Assembly (NCBI GenBank): GCA_023014485.1
Contig: JAJOZX010009050.1
Coordinates: 62,001 to 126,000 of the forward strand
Source of the DNA: Bathynomus jamesi
Lineage: Eukaryota > Arthropoda > Malacostraca > Isopoda > Cirolanidae
Length of the DNA stretch: 64,000 nucleotides
Reading direction: 5' to 3'
Under the pieces are notes generated by a model that saw nothing but the letters and a program-made list of their open reading frames with translations, searched no databases and was not told where the DNA came from. A program made the translations under genes and the position numbers. Positions 11,640-22,147 of this stretch are shown here, one piece after another. Every line of letters begins with the position of its first letter. Position 1 is the first letter of the stretch.

Positions 11640-13210
11640 CTATTATAATTTAACATCACAGGAAAAACGTGAGAGGTTACAATAGATCATACAGGTTTAA
11701 TGATAAAGTAAAATTCCTTACAGGAATATTACCTCTTGATTGGACTGGAATAACCGAAAATAACAATGTGGTTTCTCAAGCACACTAATGGATATATTCA
11801 ACACATACTTTCCTCTTAAATCAAAAGTAATATCTAAAACTAAATACAACAGACAATGGATCACCCCACCGATAAGACAAAAGAAAACTTACTGTAACAG
11901 GCTTAATGCAGTGATCATAAGAGTTAAAGCAGATCACTCTTCTTGAAAAAGTGATGAACAAAAGTCCAATCTTAAAATGTATGGAATACTTTGAAGAATT
12001 TAATTGAAACAAAAAAGGTGAAATCCCTTGTCCTCCCTCACACAAGACGGAAATTCTAACCGTGATCTCAAAGACATAACTATGTTATTAAACAACTTCT
12101 TTGCAAATATCATCTCCAACACTGTACCCTCAATCACAAATACTGATCCTCACAATATATCCATAACAAACTCCAAACTAGTTTTCTTTGATCTATTCCT
12201 ATTGAACGATAAGTTTTAGCAGTAAAAAATCTGAAAAATACAGATTCTGACATCAATACGATTTCATTTAAAATACTCGTATATAAATTAGTATCGGATG
12301 AAATTGGAATCTCCTTCAGTACACTAAACAATCGTATACAATAAATTTTTTAAATTTTTAATGGAATACGATTTTTAACTAAAACATAGTTTGGGTTTAA
12401 AAATGAATAAACAACGGAAGATGCCATAATCATACTATCAGAAAATGGATATCAGTCGAACAAACACAAACTGCCTTGCTTTTGCTCACTTGTCTAAATT
12501 ATATGATACAATTTCGCACGAAAGGAAGAAGAGGAAAGAAGAGGAAAGAAGAGGAAGAAGAAGAGGAAATATCCTCGAATGATACAAATCGTCTAAAATT
12601 TCGTCATCAATACATTATATTAGAAGATAATCTTTTCAACAAGGCCATATTAATGATAGGCATCCCTCAAGGATCAATTATTGGGCCATTACATTTCTAA
12701 TCCACATCACGATTTTTATATCACAACCACTTTAACTTGTGTAAATTATGCAAATGATACCACACTTACTTCCTCCATCATAATTTAGACATGATAACTG
12801 AAATGAACAGGCAATTAGAGTATGGGTATTGAAACTATAAATAAATGGATGTATGCTAATAAACTTTTACTGAACCTGACAAAGTCATCTTATATGATTC
12901 TTACAACAAACCATATAAATAAACACCATCAAATAAAAAATGGCAATGGAGCTATTGCAAGGGTGAAATGTTAAAAAATGTTAATACAAATATTGCAAGG
13001 GTGAATGAAGCAATATTAGACGATAAAATAAATTTCAAATGTTATGTACAACATATCAAATCCAAAATATCAACATTTCTCTTCGTATTATTAGGAATCT
13101 GTAAACTAAATGCTCATATATGTATCAAATGTGCGTAATACTGTACCAGAAATCATCAAACAAAATATTAACTTCTCAAACACAACACCGCTTGGTTCTT
13201 TGAATAAATG
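11640..13210 (+). mobile_element. Decayed non-LTR retrotransposon (RT region)
   Basis: Scattered coding pieces of a LINE ORF2 in shifting frames: MLLNNFFANIISNTVPSITN (pre-RT linker, near 12077), then the RT signature GIPQGSIIGPL near 12659-12691, then MITEMNRQLE near 12789. At 12950-13190 the tail matches the 7.2-kb fragment. Many stops; inert. An internal GAA/GAG-rich stretch at 12520-12570 looks like local slippage expansion. Confidence 0.6.
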
Positions 13211-13234
13211 TTTGTGGTTAGTTGATGCCATATT

Positions 13235-13249
13235 TTATATATATCTATA

Positions 13250-13312
<63 letters not shown>
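13235..13312. repeat. (TA)n(TG)n microsatellite
   Basis: Perfect dinucleotide run, TA passing into TG; it generates spurious YIYIYI open frames. Confidence 0.9.
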
Positions 13313-13539
13313 AGACCTTTCGAGACCTCTCGAGACCGTAATGAAAAATACATGTTATTGGCATACTCATGATGGTGGCTTGGTTGAACAGACACAATTC
13401 TGAATGTTTATGAAATTTGTAAAAGTAAGGGACTCTAGGTATTCACTAATCAGTCACCCTGTTTTGAGTTGCCACGTTTGTCTTGCGAGGGTGTGTGGGT
13501 CTAAATTTTTTTAGGTTAGCGATGACGAAATAAAACAGT

Positions 13540-14236
13540 CAAACCAAAGTTCCGAGACTAATGGCAAAATATCAAAGCTATCGGTCCAAGTAGAAGAACG
13601 TTGAAACTGGGAAGATTTTGAACCGCAGGGGACGGTTGCGGCGGTACCTCTTAGAGATCGATGAATCTCATATTTTAGACAACTGCTCTCCAATAAAGTT
13701 TTGACACCAGAAAAGGGATAAATTCCACCACTGGCCAATATTGCCATGACTGTTTTAACAGTGCCTGCCTCTAGTGCTCCAATTGAGCTTGTATTTAGCC
13801 ATGGAGGCATAATGATGAGGCCCCACAGAAGTCGAACTTCAGCAGATCTTCTGAGCATGCTGATGTTCCTTAAGTGTAATGAGCACCTATCATGTAACAG
13901 ATATAAAAAAGTAAATAAATAAAAAGTACGTATATATATATATTCATTTGTTAATTTATAGGCTACACTTTTTGCATTCAACACACTACATCTTAGAAAG
14001 TAGTTATTAGTTTATTAATATACTTAACATAGTCTAATTTCCATAGTAGTGTAAAACAAATTGAAAGGGCATGAGTTTGGTCTCGATCTCGATCTCGGTC
14101 TCGAATTTTAAGGGTCTCGATCTCGGAAGGTAGATCTTGATCTCGAACCTTTGATCTCGGTCTCGATCTTGGTCTCACAGGATCAGGTCTCGGTCTCGGT
14201 CTCAGTCTCGGACTTGGTGGTCTCGGCTACATCACT
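13540..14236 (+). mobile_element. hAT transposon, 3' part with dimerisation domain
   Basis: Plus-strand reading around 13725-13890 gives PLLANIAMTVLTVPASSAPI followed by ELVFSHGGIMMRPHRSRTSA and LLSMLMFLKC. This is the C-terminal hAT dimerisation (hATC) region. Downstream, 14070-14234 is a degenerate (GGTCTC)n array ending GGCTACATCACTG, matching the terminal repeat of the small element at 18275-18354. The 5' part is gone. Stops are present. The hATC call is firm; the extent is approximate. Confidence 0.65.
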
Positions 14237-14239
14237 GGT

Positions 14240-14910
14240 AGAGAGACAGTGGGTCTAACATTTACAAGCACGTTTCGTGATCTATCCATTGTACTTTTTA
14301 TGGCTTCGTAAATACAAAATTAGCCATGTTGAAAATGAAACAAGACCAAGGAAAAATAAAAGCATAAAAAGAGTATACCTTAATTTCTCTTTGAAAGACC
14401 ATTTAAAAAATATTCATGAAGTAAAAACATATTTACAAAGTAGTTTTCTCATTTGTAACTTTGGTTCAATTCGACATTCAAAATAAATGTAGCAAAATCG
14501 TAACTTACTCTAAATCAGTGATGCACAAACCCTGGCCCGCGGGCCAAATGTGTCCCCCACGGGTCTTTTCAGTGGCCCCACGGGTCTTTTCAATTCAATG
14601 AAAAAGTTAGATTAAAAGTGACCCAATTTATGACTTAGATGGAAAGTAAGTAGGCTAATACATTTAGTTATTTTCTTCGCTTAGCCCTCACATCAAAAAA
14701 GTTTGTGCACCACTGACTCTAAATCAACTTGAACAAATAGAAAATAAAAACAGAATCTATAATTGAAAGCATCGAAAGGATAAAGTTCACAGAACCAAAG
14801 CATTTTCACGTTTGACTTGATGGCAATTGGACAGTCGTGTAACAGATCATTTATTTTAGAAATAATTAGTAAATAGATTTAATTAATTCAAATGAAAATA
14901 ATAATATAGT
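14240..14910 (+). promoter_or_regulatory. Orphan FReD 5' flank without a gene
   Basis: From GTAGAGAGACAGTGGGTCTA onward this is the upstream region of subfamily-1 FReD units (compare 1105-1560 and 8895-9340), including GCAAAATCGTAACTTACTCT. The match stops near 14910, before the kB-like site and TATA box, and no FReD follows. It is interrupted at 14516-14715 by a hAT MITE. Confidence 0.75.
14516..14715. mobile_element. Non-autonomous hAT element (200 bp)
   Basis: Ends CAGTGATGCACAAAC and GTTTGTGCACCACTG are imperfect inverted repeats, with GGCCCGCGGGCC near the left end as in many hAT MITEs. ACTCTAAAT flanks it on both sides (14507-14515 and 14716-14724), and the paralogous FReD flanks have that sequence once, giving a clean empty site. 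Confidence 0.85.
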
Positions 14911-15647
14911 AATTTATTTTAATTGCAACTCTTATTGTAGCCTTTGCCATATCAATTTTAATGCTCTTATTTGTTAGGCCTCATATTTTTATTAGGTAAT
15001 TAGTATTGCAGTAATTACTATGGGGGTATTACTAGTAATTATTAAGTAATTATTAGGTAATTACTACCTCAGTATTCACAATAATACACACGGCTTTAGA
15101 GAACCATTGTACCATCACTTCGTAGAATCATTTCGTCAGCCACGACGCCTTTTTTTTAAGCGCAATTATCCATCCACTTTTTCTACAAATTGGCGAAATT
15201 TCATCAGTCTAAATATTTAACCTAAACAGCACGGTGGTCTATGGCATGGAGTGATGAAATGATGAATTTTTAAGTCTGTTTAGTAAATAAGTAAATAAAT
15301 AAAAGCATAGTACAAATTAGTTGGATGTAGTGTAGTGTCATTATTTTTACACTTTCCTTTAACGAGTAACTGCGCAGACGAGATAAGTGTACTCGTACGT
15401 ATGGTGTGAAAGAACTGTCAAGCTTCTCTTTTCAGATTACTTTTCCACACTTTTCTATAGTTCTTCTTTCAGGTATTTTTATAATTGTATTTAAGAATGT
15501 TAAAAGATTTTGGTGAATAACTTTAAAACACAAAATATTAACTTGGATATTGTTTCATTTCGTATAAAATCACGTGACCGAAAATTTTCTAATTCTAAGA
15601 AAGTAAAATGCACATGGCTCTTTTTTCATTGAAGTTTTTATGCAACC

Positions 15648-15684
<37 letters not shown>

Positions 15685-15737
15685 GTTGTCATAATTATTA
15701 TAATTCTCCGGGCAAAGTTTTATACCTGAAAGGACTC
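14911..15737. other. Intergenic, AT-rich
   Basis: No gene seen. 15370-15432 (CGAGATAAGTGTAC, GGTGTGAA) matches 47733-47790 inside the foldback-like element, so it is probably a relic of the same repeat. (ATT)n at about 15650-15685. Confidence 0.4.
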
Positions 15738-16176
15738 ATGCAAGAAGCCGGAGCAGACTTTGCATGCCTCACGGAAATCCATCTAAAGGACTGCCAGGCG
15801 AACTGTGAAAACTGTGAGTTCTGTATTGACAAAAAAGAAATACAAATTGAGAATTATAACATACTCCGAGCCGACAGAACAGTGAGACGTAAAGGAGGAT
15901 GTGCTATTTACACACGCGAAAGGCATCTGGCAGAAATGGCTATAAGTACCTCAAACAGCTACGTAGAATGTGTAGCAGAAAAAGTTGAAAAATTAAATAT
16001 GGTACTAATTGTAATGTATAGAACCCCTAACACACCAACCTCAAAATTCTCTGATTTCAATACAGAGGTAAGAAACTGGGCAAAAGATGTACACTCTCCA
16101 ACCCCAAATATTTTTCTCTGTAGTGATTTTAATTTTCCATTCATGAAATATAAAAGGATAGGAAAAAATATATGTA

Positions 16177-16934
16177 CAGGGTGGGCCGTAAGTTTCCATA
16201 CATAGGAAAAATAAACATTTTTTTATGGACAACCATTTTTATTTATATAATATGCTCTACATGGTTGCCATTGTTTTGAAAACACATTTCAATACGTGTT
16301 CCCCACTGTTGATGAACACGCATTAGCACAGTTGACGTTATGCTTGTAATGGCGTTGGTGATACGTTCCTTTAGATGATTTATGTCTCGTATCTTTTCCT
16401 GATACACCATGGCCTTCAAGTGCCCCCAAAGATAGAAATCAAGGGGGGTGAGATCTGGGGATCTGGGAGGCCACTCCACAGGACCACGCCGACCAATCCA
16501 AGCATCCGGAAACTGCTGATCCAAATACCGACGCACGTGAAGACCATAATGAGGTGGAGCTCCATCTTGCTGGAAGTAAACTGGGAAGTTACCTTCCTCG
16601 TTTAGCAGGGATGGGAAAATCTCTTCTTGCAACATGTTAAGATACCTTTCGGCATTAAGATTTCCACTGACAAAAATTGGTCCAATAATTCTGTCACCCC
16701 ATATCCCGGCCAACACCATCACTTTACCGGCACCTTGCATCTTCGTCGGACTCAGCCAGTTAGGGTTAGCATTACTCCAATAACGTATGTTTTGCCGATT
16801 AACCTCTCCATTGACGTAAAAATTTGCTTCATCAGTAAACAAGATCTTACGTCAAACGTATATTCTTAGGGTATCTGAAACATAAAAACAAACGTTTAAT
16901 TTTTCCTATGTATGGAAACTTACGGCCCACCCTG
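16177..16934 (-). mobile_element. Mariner-like element, internally deleted, with TA duplication
   Basis: 758 bp, bounded by TA on both sides (16175-16176, 16935-16936). Terminal inverted repeats are identical for about 35 bp, starting CAGGGTGGGCCGTAAGTTTC on both strands. It carries an open transposase C-terminal part on the minus strand but lacks the N-terminal DNA-binding region. Confidence 0.92.
16243..16842 (-). CDS. Mariner transposase catalytic fragment (DD41D)
   Basis: An uninterrupted 199-codon reading frame for the DDE catalytic core of a Tc1/mariner transposase. First acidic block [10 protein letters not shown] at the start, second [11 protein letters not shown], third [18 protein letters not shown] count 41 residues between the second and third catalytic D. 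It ends [13 protein letters not shown], the usual C-terminus of this family. Full-length relatives are about 340 residues, so the helix-turn-helix half is missing; upstream of 16842 there is only about 90 bp including the terminal repeat. The absence of any frameshift suggests a recent insertion. Not an autonomous gene. Confidence 0.85.
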   Translation of the reverse strand: MFTDEANFYVNGEVNRQNIRYWSNANPNWLSPTKMQGAGKVMVLAGIWGDRIIGPIFVSGNLNAERYLNMLQEEIFPSLLNEEGNFPVYFQQDGAPPHYGLHVRRYLDQQFPDAWIGRRGPVEWPPRSPDLTPLDFYLWGHLKAMVYQEKIRDINHLKERITNAITSITSTVLMRVHQQWGTRIEMCFQNNGNHVEHII

Positions 16935-17790
16935 TATACACCGGGACAAGGGGGAGGCACACGGGAAGACCAGGAGCAGGTAAAAATGCTACTAGCTCTG
17001 CCTGATGAATTTATACACAAGAAATAATAGAAAACACAAGAAAAAAACTGCCTAGATTTGGTATTCACAAACAACAGCAACTTAATTGACAATGTAGAAA
17101 TATCCCCAACTATAATATCGGATCACAACATTATTGAAATAACAACCATTATAAAAGCAACAGGAAAGGGAAGAACACGAACAACAGAAAGAAGCAAATT
17201 CGAAATTTTTAATTTTCACTCCAAAGCTATAAACTGGGAAGATGTTGCATCCAGCATGGAAGTAATAGATTGGAAATCCATTTTCGAGGCCAAGACAACG
17301 GAAGAGATGCTAATAACTTTAGAGGAGAAGACGCTGGAAATTGTGGAAAGACATGTCCCAAAAATACAACAAGGAGGAGAGATAAAAGAGGTCATTGTTC
17401 AGAAAAAGAAAAAGAGTGACTGCAAAATTAAGTAACTGTAAAGATAACAACATCAGAAAAATATTGAATGATAAACTGCAGAGTATCGATGGCATCATAC
17501 AGGAACTAATTGAGAAGCATACAGAAAAAGAAGAAGACGACGCTGTAGAAGCGATGAAGGTTAACTCAAAGTACTTCTATAATTGTGCAAAAAGGAAGTC
17601 GAGAAACCATGCAACTATCAGACCTTCGAAAAACGAGAACAGTGCTTTATCCGATGATCTAACAGAATTATCTGAAATATTAAGAGTTCAGTACGAATCA
17701 TTTTTTAGTATCCCAAAAACTGACAAACTGATATGCGATAGAAACGCGTTCTTGACCGACACTAGTCTCTATGTGTGCGGTCCCCGCTAA

Positions 17791-18274
17791 CCTTCTAGGG
17801 TTAAATCAATTCCATTCGTTACATATTAAAATAACATTAAAAAGTTTTAATTACAATTGATAAAGGTAATTTATCTTGAAGGTCTTAAATGTTTCATAAC
17901 ACAAATAATTTTCAAAATGAGTTTTGTAATTTATCATTAGTTAGTGTTTATCCATTCAATGTTCGTATATTTCTCGTCAGCCTTTAAATATAGAAAGAAA
18001 GAAAAAAACAAAAATAACAAAACAGAAAGAATTAACTTATTAGACGAATTAAATTAGCTTATAAGGAATGATAAACAATAAAAACAATTCAAATGGCTTC
18101 CTTCAGAGTGGGTTGTTTCAAGGTTCCTCTAAACGATTGGATTGTTGGTCATTTTAAATTTTATAACACGAACGGTCATTGAGAAGGAAAGTAATGACTC
18201 GTAAAAATTTTAAAACAGCAATTTTCAGGGCATTGTTGAAATTAGGGGGTTGGGGAATCTAGTAGATAGGGCAT
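17791..18274. other. AT-rich intergenic, nothing recognised
   Basis: No open frame with family features and no repeat structure beyond AT-rich tracts. Confidence 0.4.
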
Positions 18275-18354
18275 TTGTATCACTGATGTAGGTCTCGAGA
18301 CTATTTTTTTCTGGTCTCGGTCTCGGCCATGTGGTCTCGACAACATCACTGATT
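18275..18354. mobile_element. Tiny hAT MITE with GGTCTC repeats
   Basis: Begins CACTGATGTAGGTCTCGAG, ends TCTCGACAACATCACTG, with (GGTCTC) units between. Termini match the end of the hAT fragment at 14236. Confidence 0.6.
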
Positions 18355-18769
18355 TGTATAATTCTTTGTTTTCTATAGAATTTCATTGATATTTTGGATT
18401 CGTTTCAACGCCTTTTTAGAATTATAAATTACTTATTCTACCAAACTTGTTACAGGGTTCTGTTATTGCATTCCAACTTTGGGCCATTCTTGAATTTTTA
18501 GGGAGATTCTTAAATTATTTCTCTATGTATATTTCAGTAGTAATACAAATATTCTTTTAAATAATTTACTCCAAATACTGTGGAGAGATGATGAATTTAC
18601 CGTACATGTATTAATATTTGCATAAATATGATATTGGCCCTTTCTCTTTGGGGAATCTATTTTCGATTCACCATTTTTAAATGCATACAAATTACAGCAG
18701 ATCATAGTATGGTGTCAAAATGTAGAGTGCAATGTTGCATTATATTACAACTGTTGCAAGAGTGCTCTA

Positions 18770-19140
18770 AGACAGATGACAGAAGAATATACGCTTTAAT
18801 TAAATTAATTATTGCTATCAGCTTCTAAGACAGATGACGGTGGAATAATAAGAATGTAATTTCTCAGCCTTCTAAGCCAAATGGACTGTTAAGCCAACTG
18901 GCTCTGGCTGATTAATATATGCTTTAATTAAATGATTATTTCTATCTGGCAGCTCAACCCTGTAAGTCAGATGACAGAAGAATATATGCTTTAATTAAAT
19001 TAATTATTGCTATCAGCTTTCTAAGACAAATGACGGAGGAATAATAAACAATGTATTTCTCAGCCTTCTTAGCCAACTGACTGTTAAGCCAACTGGCTCT
19101 GGCTGATTAATAAATTAAATACATGGCGCTATCTGACAAC
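18770..19140 (+). repeat. ~195-bp satellite, about two units
   Basis: Units contain AGCCAACTGGCTCTGGCTGA, TATGCTTTAATTAAATGATT, CAGCTCAACCCTGTAAG and CAGATGACAGAAGAATATAT in that order. The same units occur at 45705-46080 and 47465-47560 (minus) and 49640-50155 (plus), where they form the arms of a large inverted repeat. 18355-18769 before it holds nothing recognised. Confidence 0.85.
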
Positions 19141-19264
19141 TCAACAATGGCCGATGAAAAGTCTATAAAAGAGGTGGGGTGGCACTTTGCAACATTACTT
19201 AATATTATGCAATTGCACCTTGCAATCCACCTTTTTGCGGGCATACTACTGACCTGTAACAAAT

Positions 19265-19319
<55 letters not shown>

Positions 19320-19424
19320 GCACACAAAGATTTTCAAACATTTTTTTACGCCCCGAACGCCCACTTCCGGTACATCTCAGTTCGCGCTTAAATTGTTTTT
19401 TACGTTTCTTCACAATTCATGTAT

Positions 19425-19459
<35 letters not shown>

Positions 19460-19549
19460 CCTTATAAAACTATTAACGTACAATTGGTAATGGTTTCTTC
19501 TGTAATGTTTTATGCGTGCACTGTAATGGTGTACATGTGTACAGAAACA

Positions 19550-19604
<55 letters not shown>

Positions 19605-20127
19605 CGACCTATAAAAAAGATTTAAAATAATGACGCAGTACCACTGACTTCAGTGACCTGACCTTTCATGAAGAAATCAGGTCACATGACATTTAATTAA
19701 ATATTATTAACTATGTTAAGAAATAAATATCCTATTGTGAACTGATGATATTTTTACTACTGCTACTACTAATAATAATGATAATTCCGATTCCACTTCC
19801 GATTCCGATTCCGATTCCTTATTGTTCAAAAGAAGACGACAGAGAAAAATAATAAAAGAGCACAATTTTGGGTCTAAACAACCTAAAATTTTAAGTACTC
19901 TGCTCCGGTGTACATCTTAGGAACTGCCAAATAAGAAAGAATAAGGTCGGCAGCAGACAGGTTTGTCTTACGACTGGCGACTGACGACTTGGGTCGTGAC
20001 GACTCTACCTGGCTATACTTACGTCTGTTAAGGCCATTCAAAAGTTCTCATACTCCTTACCGAGTTAAACAGCTCATAAACTGGTGATAGAAAATGGAAA
20101 AATTCTGAACATAAATATACAGTCTGT

Positions 20128-20158
<31 letters not shown>

Positions 20159-20855
20159 CACCACGTTAACCTCGTCGAGTTTTGTCGGGTAGAAAATAAT
20201 GAAATTTAATGTTGTCCTTGTCATTCACACTCTGAATACAATTACATCCGTAATAAACGCAGTATCAAACCATTCTTGGCCCCACCCTTCGTTTAATTTT
20301 AGTTTTGACTTTGTTAATCATGGAAAACTCAATTATACTATTTCCATATTTAAACAAATTTAAACATATTCTCATTTCCACAAGTATTTTGTAGGATGGC
20401 GCTACGAAATACTATCGTAGTATGAAACTATTATTAGACATTACCAAACCAGTTAATAAAAATGAAGTACAAAATTGTATTTTATCATGTCGTGGGACAA
20501 TTCAAATACAAATGAAAAAAATCCAGTACTATTAACCAATTTAGTTTGCTAGGCCATAGTACAAAAATTAAAACAAAGTTAAGCCAAGTACCTACTGTAG
20601 TTACCTAAGCTAAGGCACAGTTGTCAGCCTCTTAATAATACCATAGTGGAATGCAGTCACTGGCACTCACATGGGACGTAGTATAGGCGCGTGCGTATAC
20701 AAAATTTTTCCCGAAACTACAATGTCCTAAAGGATCGTGGGTATCTTTTTTTCACCCAGGGGACCCACAGGAAGTTAAAACATTTAGTGATTTTTTGTAC
20801 ATAAATTTTGTGCAAAAGTAAAATATGTTTTTACAATTGTTATCTAATAATTTGA
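19141..20855. other. Gene-poor stretch with microsatellites
   Basis: No gene recognised. (CT)n at 19268-19314, (TAA)n at 19427-19456, (TA)n at 19555-19601 and 20130-20153; short GATTCC repeats near 19790-19820. Confidence 0.5.
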
Positions 20856-21264
20856 ATGGTGTCTTCTCAGGAAATAAGTGTCTCAACTGCTTCTTCAGAC
20901 AAATTTCGTCCTATAATTTCCCCTCGAATCTGCAAGAGGAACGGTGAAGGCCGATCAGGAAGAATTTGCGTCGGCTTCCTTCACAAAATCGAATGGAAAA
21001 CAGAGATGATGGGTGATGGAAGTACGCACTTTTCCCCTTCGAATTTAAGGGGTTCCTAAGGGAAAGATATCATCCAGCACATTGAAGGGGAAACTTAAAG
21101 TGAATGACGCGGACATCAGCGTTCGTCTCGTGGAAGGCGAAGAGGAAGATGAACAAGTGCGAAAGGCGGAAGGTGCGAGGACGAAAATGGTAACTCAGTT
21201 CAGCAGGAAGAGGAAGGCCGGAGATAGAGGAAGGGGTGGGTATAGCAAGAGAAGGAATTACTGA
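20856..21264 (+). pseudogene. Possible C-terminal piece of a La-like RNA-binding protein
   Basis: From about 21061 one frame reads GKISSSTLKGKLKVNDADIS, VRLVEGEEEDEQVRKAEGAR and then a basic tail SRKRKAGDRGRGGYSKRRNY with stop at 21262-21264. A beta-strand pattern followed by VRLVEGEEE and an RG/K-rich tail is reminiscent of the second RRM and tail of La-type proteins. Upstream frames (20856-21060) are broken by stops. No neighbouring exon was found. It could be a last exon or a processed fragment. The function is a guess; the coding look of the last 200 bp is what I can support. Confidence 0.25.
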
Positions 21265-21720
21265 AGCATCCTCTTAGCTAAATTTTTTCCTTTGAACACA
21301 AGCTTCTTTTTATTTTTTTGGGGTACATTAGGAAAAGTGACATTTTTGTCTTTGAAGAACAGAATGTCATTAAGTTAAAAATTTTATTTTCAGTGTGAAA
21401 AAAAGAAATTATTACTACTAAAAAGTTTTAGTTTACCTGTATAATAGTAGTAATAATAATAATAATACCCTAATTAATAGTTCTTAGTCATGATTTATGT
21501 ATTATTAATTAATAATAACTTTTAATTTTAATTAAGAGCTGAGTAAAACCTAAAGCTTAAGGGCCAAATTAAATAAAATAAATAGTGCAGCTTCACAATT
21601 ACTTATGTCATTGTAAATTGTAAAAGACCTGTATTTATTTAATTAATTAATAAAGGTTATTCAGTTCAATTAAAAAATAATTTATTAAACTGTATTTTAC
21701 ATTGTGTATTTTAAATTTTC
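21265..21720. other. AT-rich intergenic, nothing recognised
   Basis: AT-rich, with short TAA runs near 21445-21470. The stretch shared with the other subfamily-2 copy begins near 21725. Confidence 0.4.
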
Positions 21721-22003
21721 AGGTTGGGAACTGTAACCTCAAATCAATCAACCTGAAATAACCCGAAACGGAATTTAAAATAAGAAATGCATCGGATAAT
21801 ATTAACTTAAAAGTGCCTTAAGTCGAAATAGAGGTCAATAATGGTGATTTAAGTGCGATTTTAAAATAATTTAAATGTGACAATAAAATATAAATAAATT
21901 TTGAAAAATAACGAAATAATATTTTTTAAAGTAATCTCGTTTAGAGGCCATTGTTGGGATTTCGGTAATGAACTAAAAAGGAAGGGAAAATTATCTAAAA
22001 TGT

Positions 22004-22013
22004 GGGTACTCCC
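22004..22013 (+). promoter_or_regulatory. GGG-N4-CCC (kB-like) element, intact FReD gene
   Basis: GGGTACTCCC within the near-palindrome GTGGGTACTCCCAC, 54 bp upstream of the TATA box. It matches the position of the sites in all other copies. Confidence 0.5.
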
Positions 22014-22067
22014 ACAGAATGACCGATGTTTGAAGATAAACTTGCGAAGGACAAACAGACTAAAATG

Positions 22068-22075
22068 TATAAAAG
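22068..22075 (+). promoter_or_regulatory. TATA box, intact FReD gene
   Basis: TATAAAAG, 72 bp before the ATG; transcription would start near 22098. Confidence 0.7.
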
Positions 22076-22147
22076 TGAGAGCAGATTTCAAACAAATTTA
22101 TTACAAATTATTCACTGAAAACGGTTGAACAAAAAACCGCTTCAATA

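Larger units (their letters stand above)
15738..17790 (+). mobile_element. LINE ORF2 endonuclease region, split by a mariner
   Basis: Apurinic-type endonuclease of a non-LTR retrotransposon. Readable blocks: CLTEIHLKDC, GGCAIYTRE, VMYRTPNTP, LCSDFNFPF (metal-binding loop) up to 16176. After the insertion at 16177-16934 come NCLDLVFTNNSNL and SDHNIIEITT, and then the linker before the RT in a shifted frame from 17395 (AMKVNSKYFYNCAKRKSRNH, LRVQYESFFS). Frameshifts lie near 17010 and 17400. The RT domain is absent after 17790. The element was dead or died on insertion of the mariner. Its clade is uncertain (CR1/L2-like by the linker). Confidence 0.75.

Noticed and set aside
13511..13984. Minus-strand 157-codon frame as a gene
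   Set aside because: The plus strand in the same place gives a clear hATC domain; the minus frame is its shadow.
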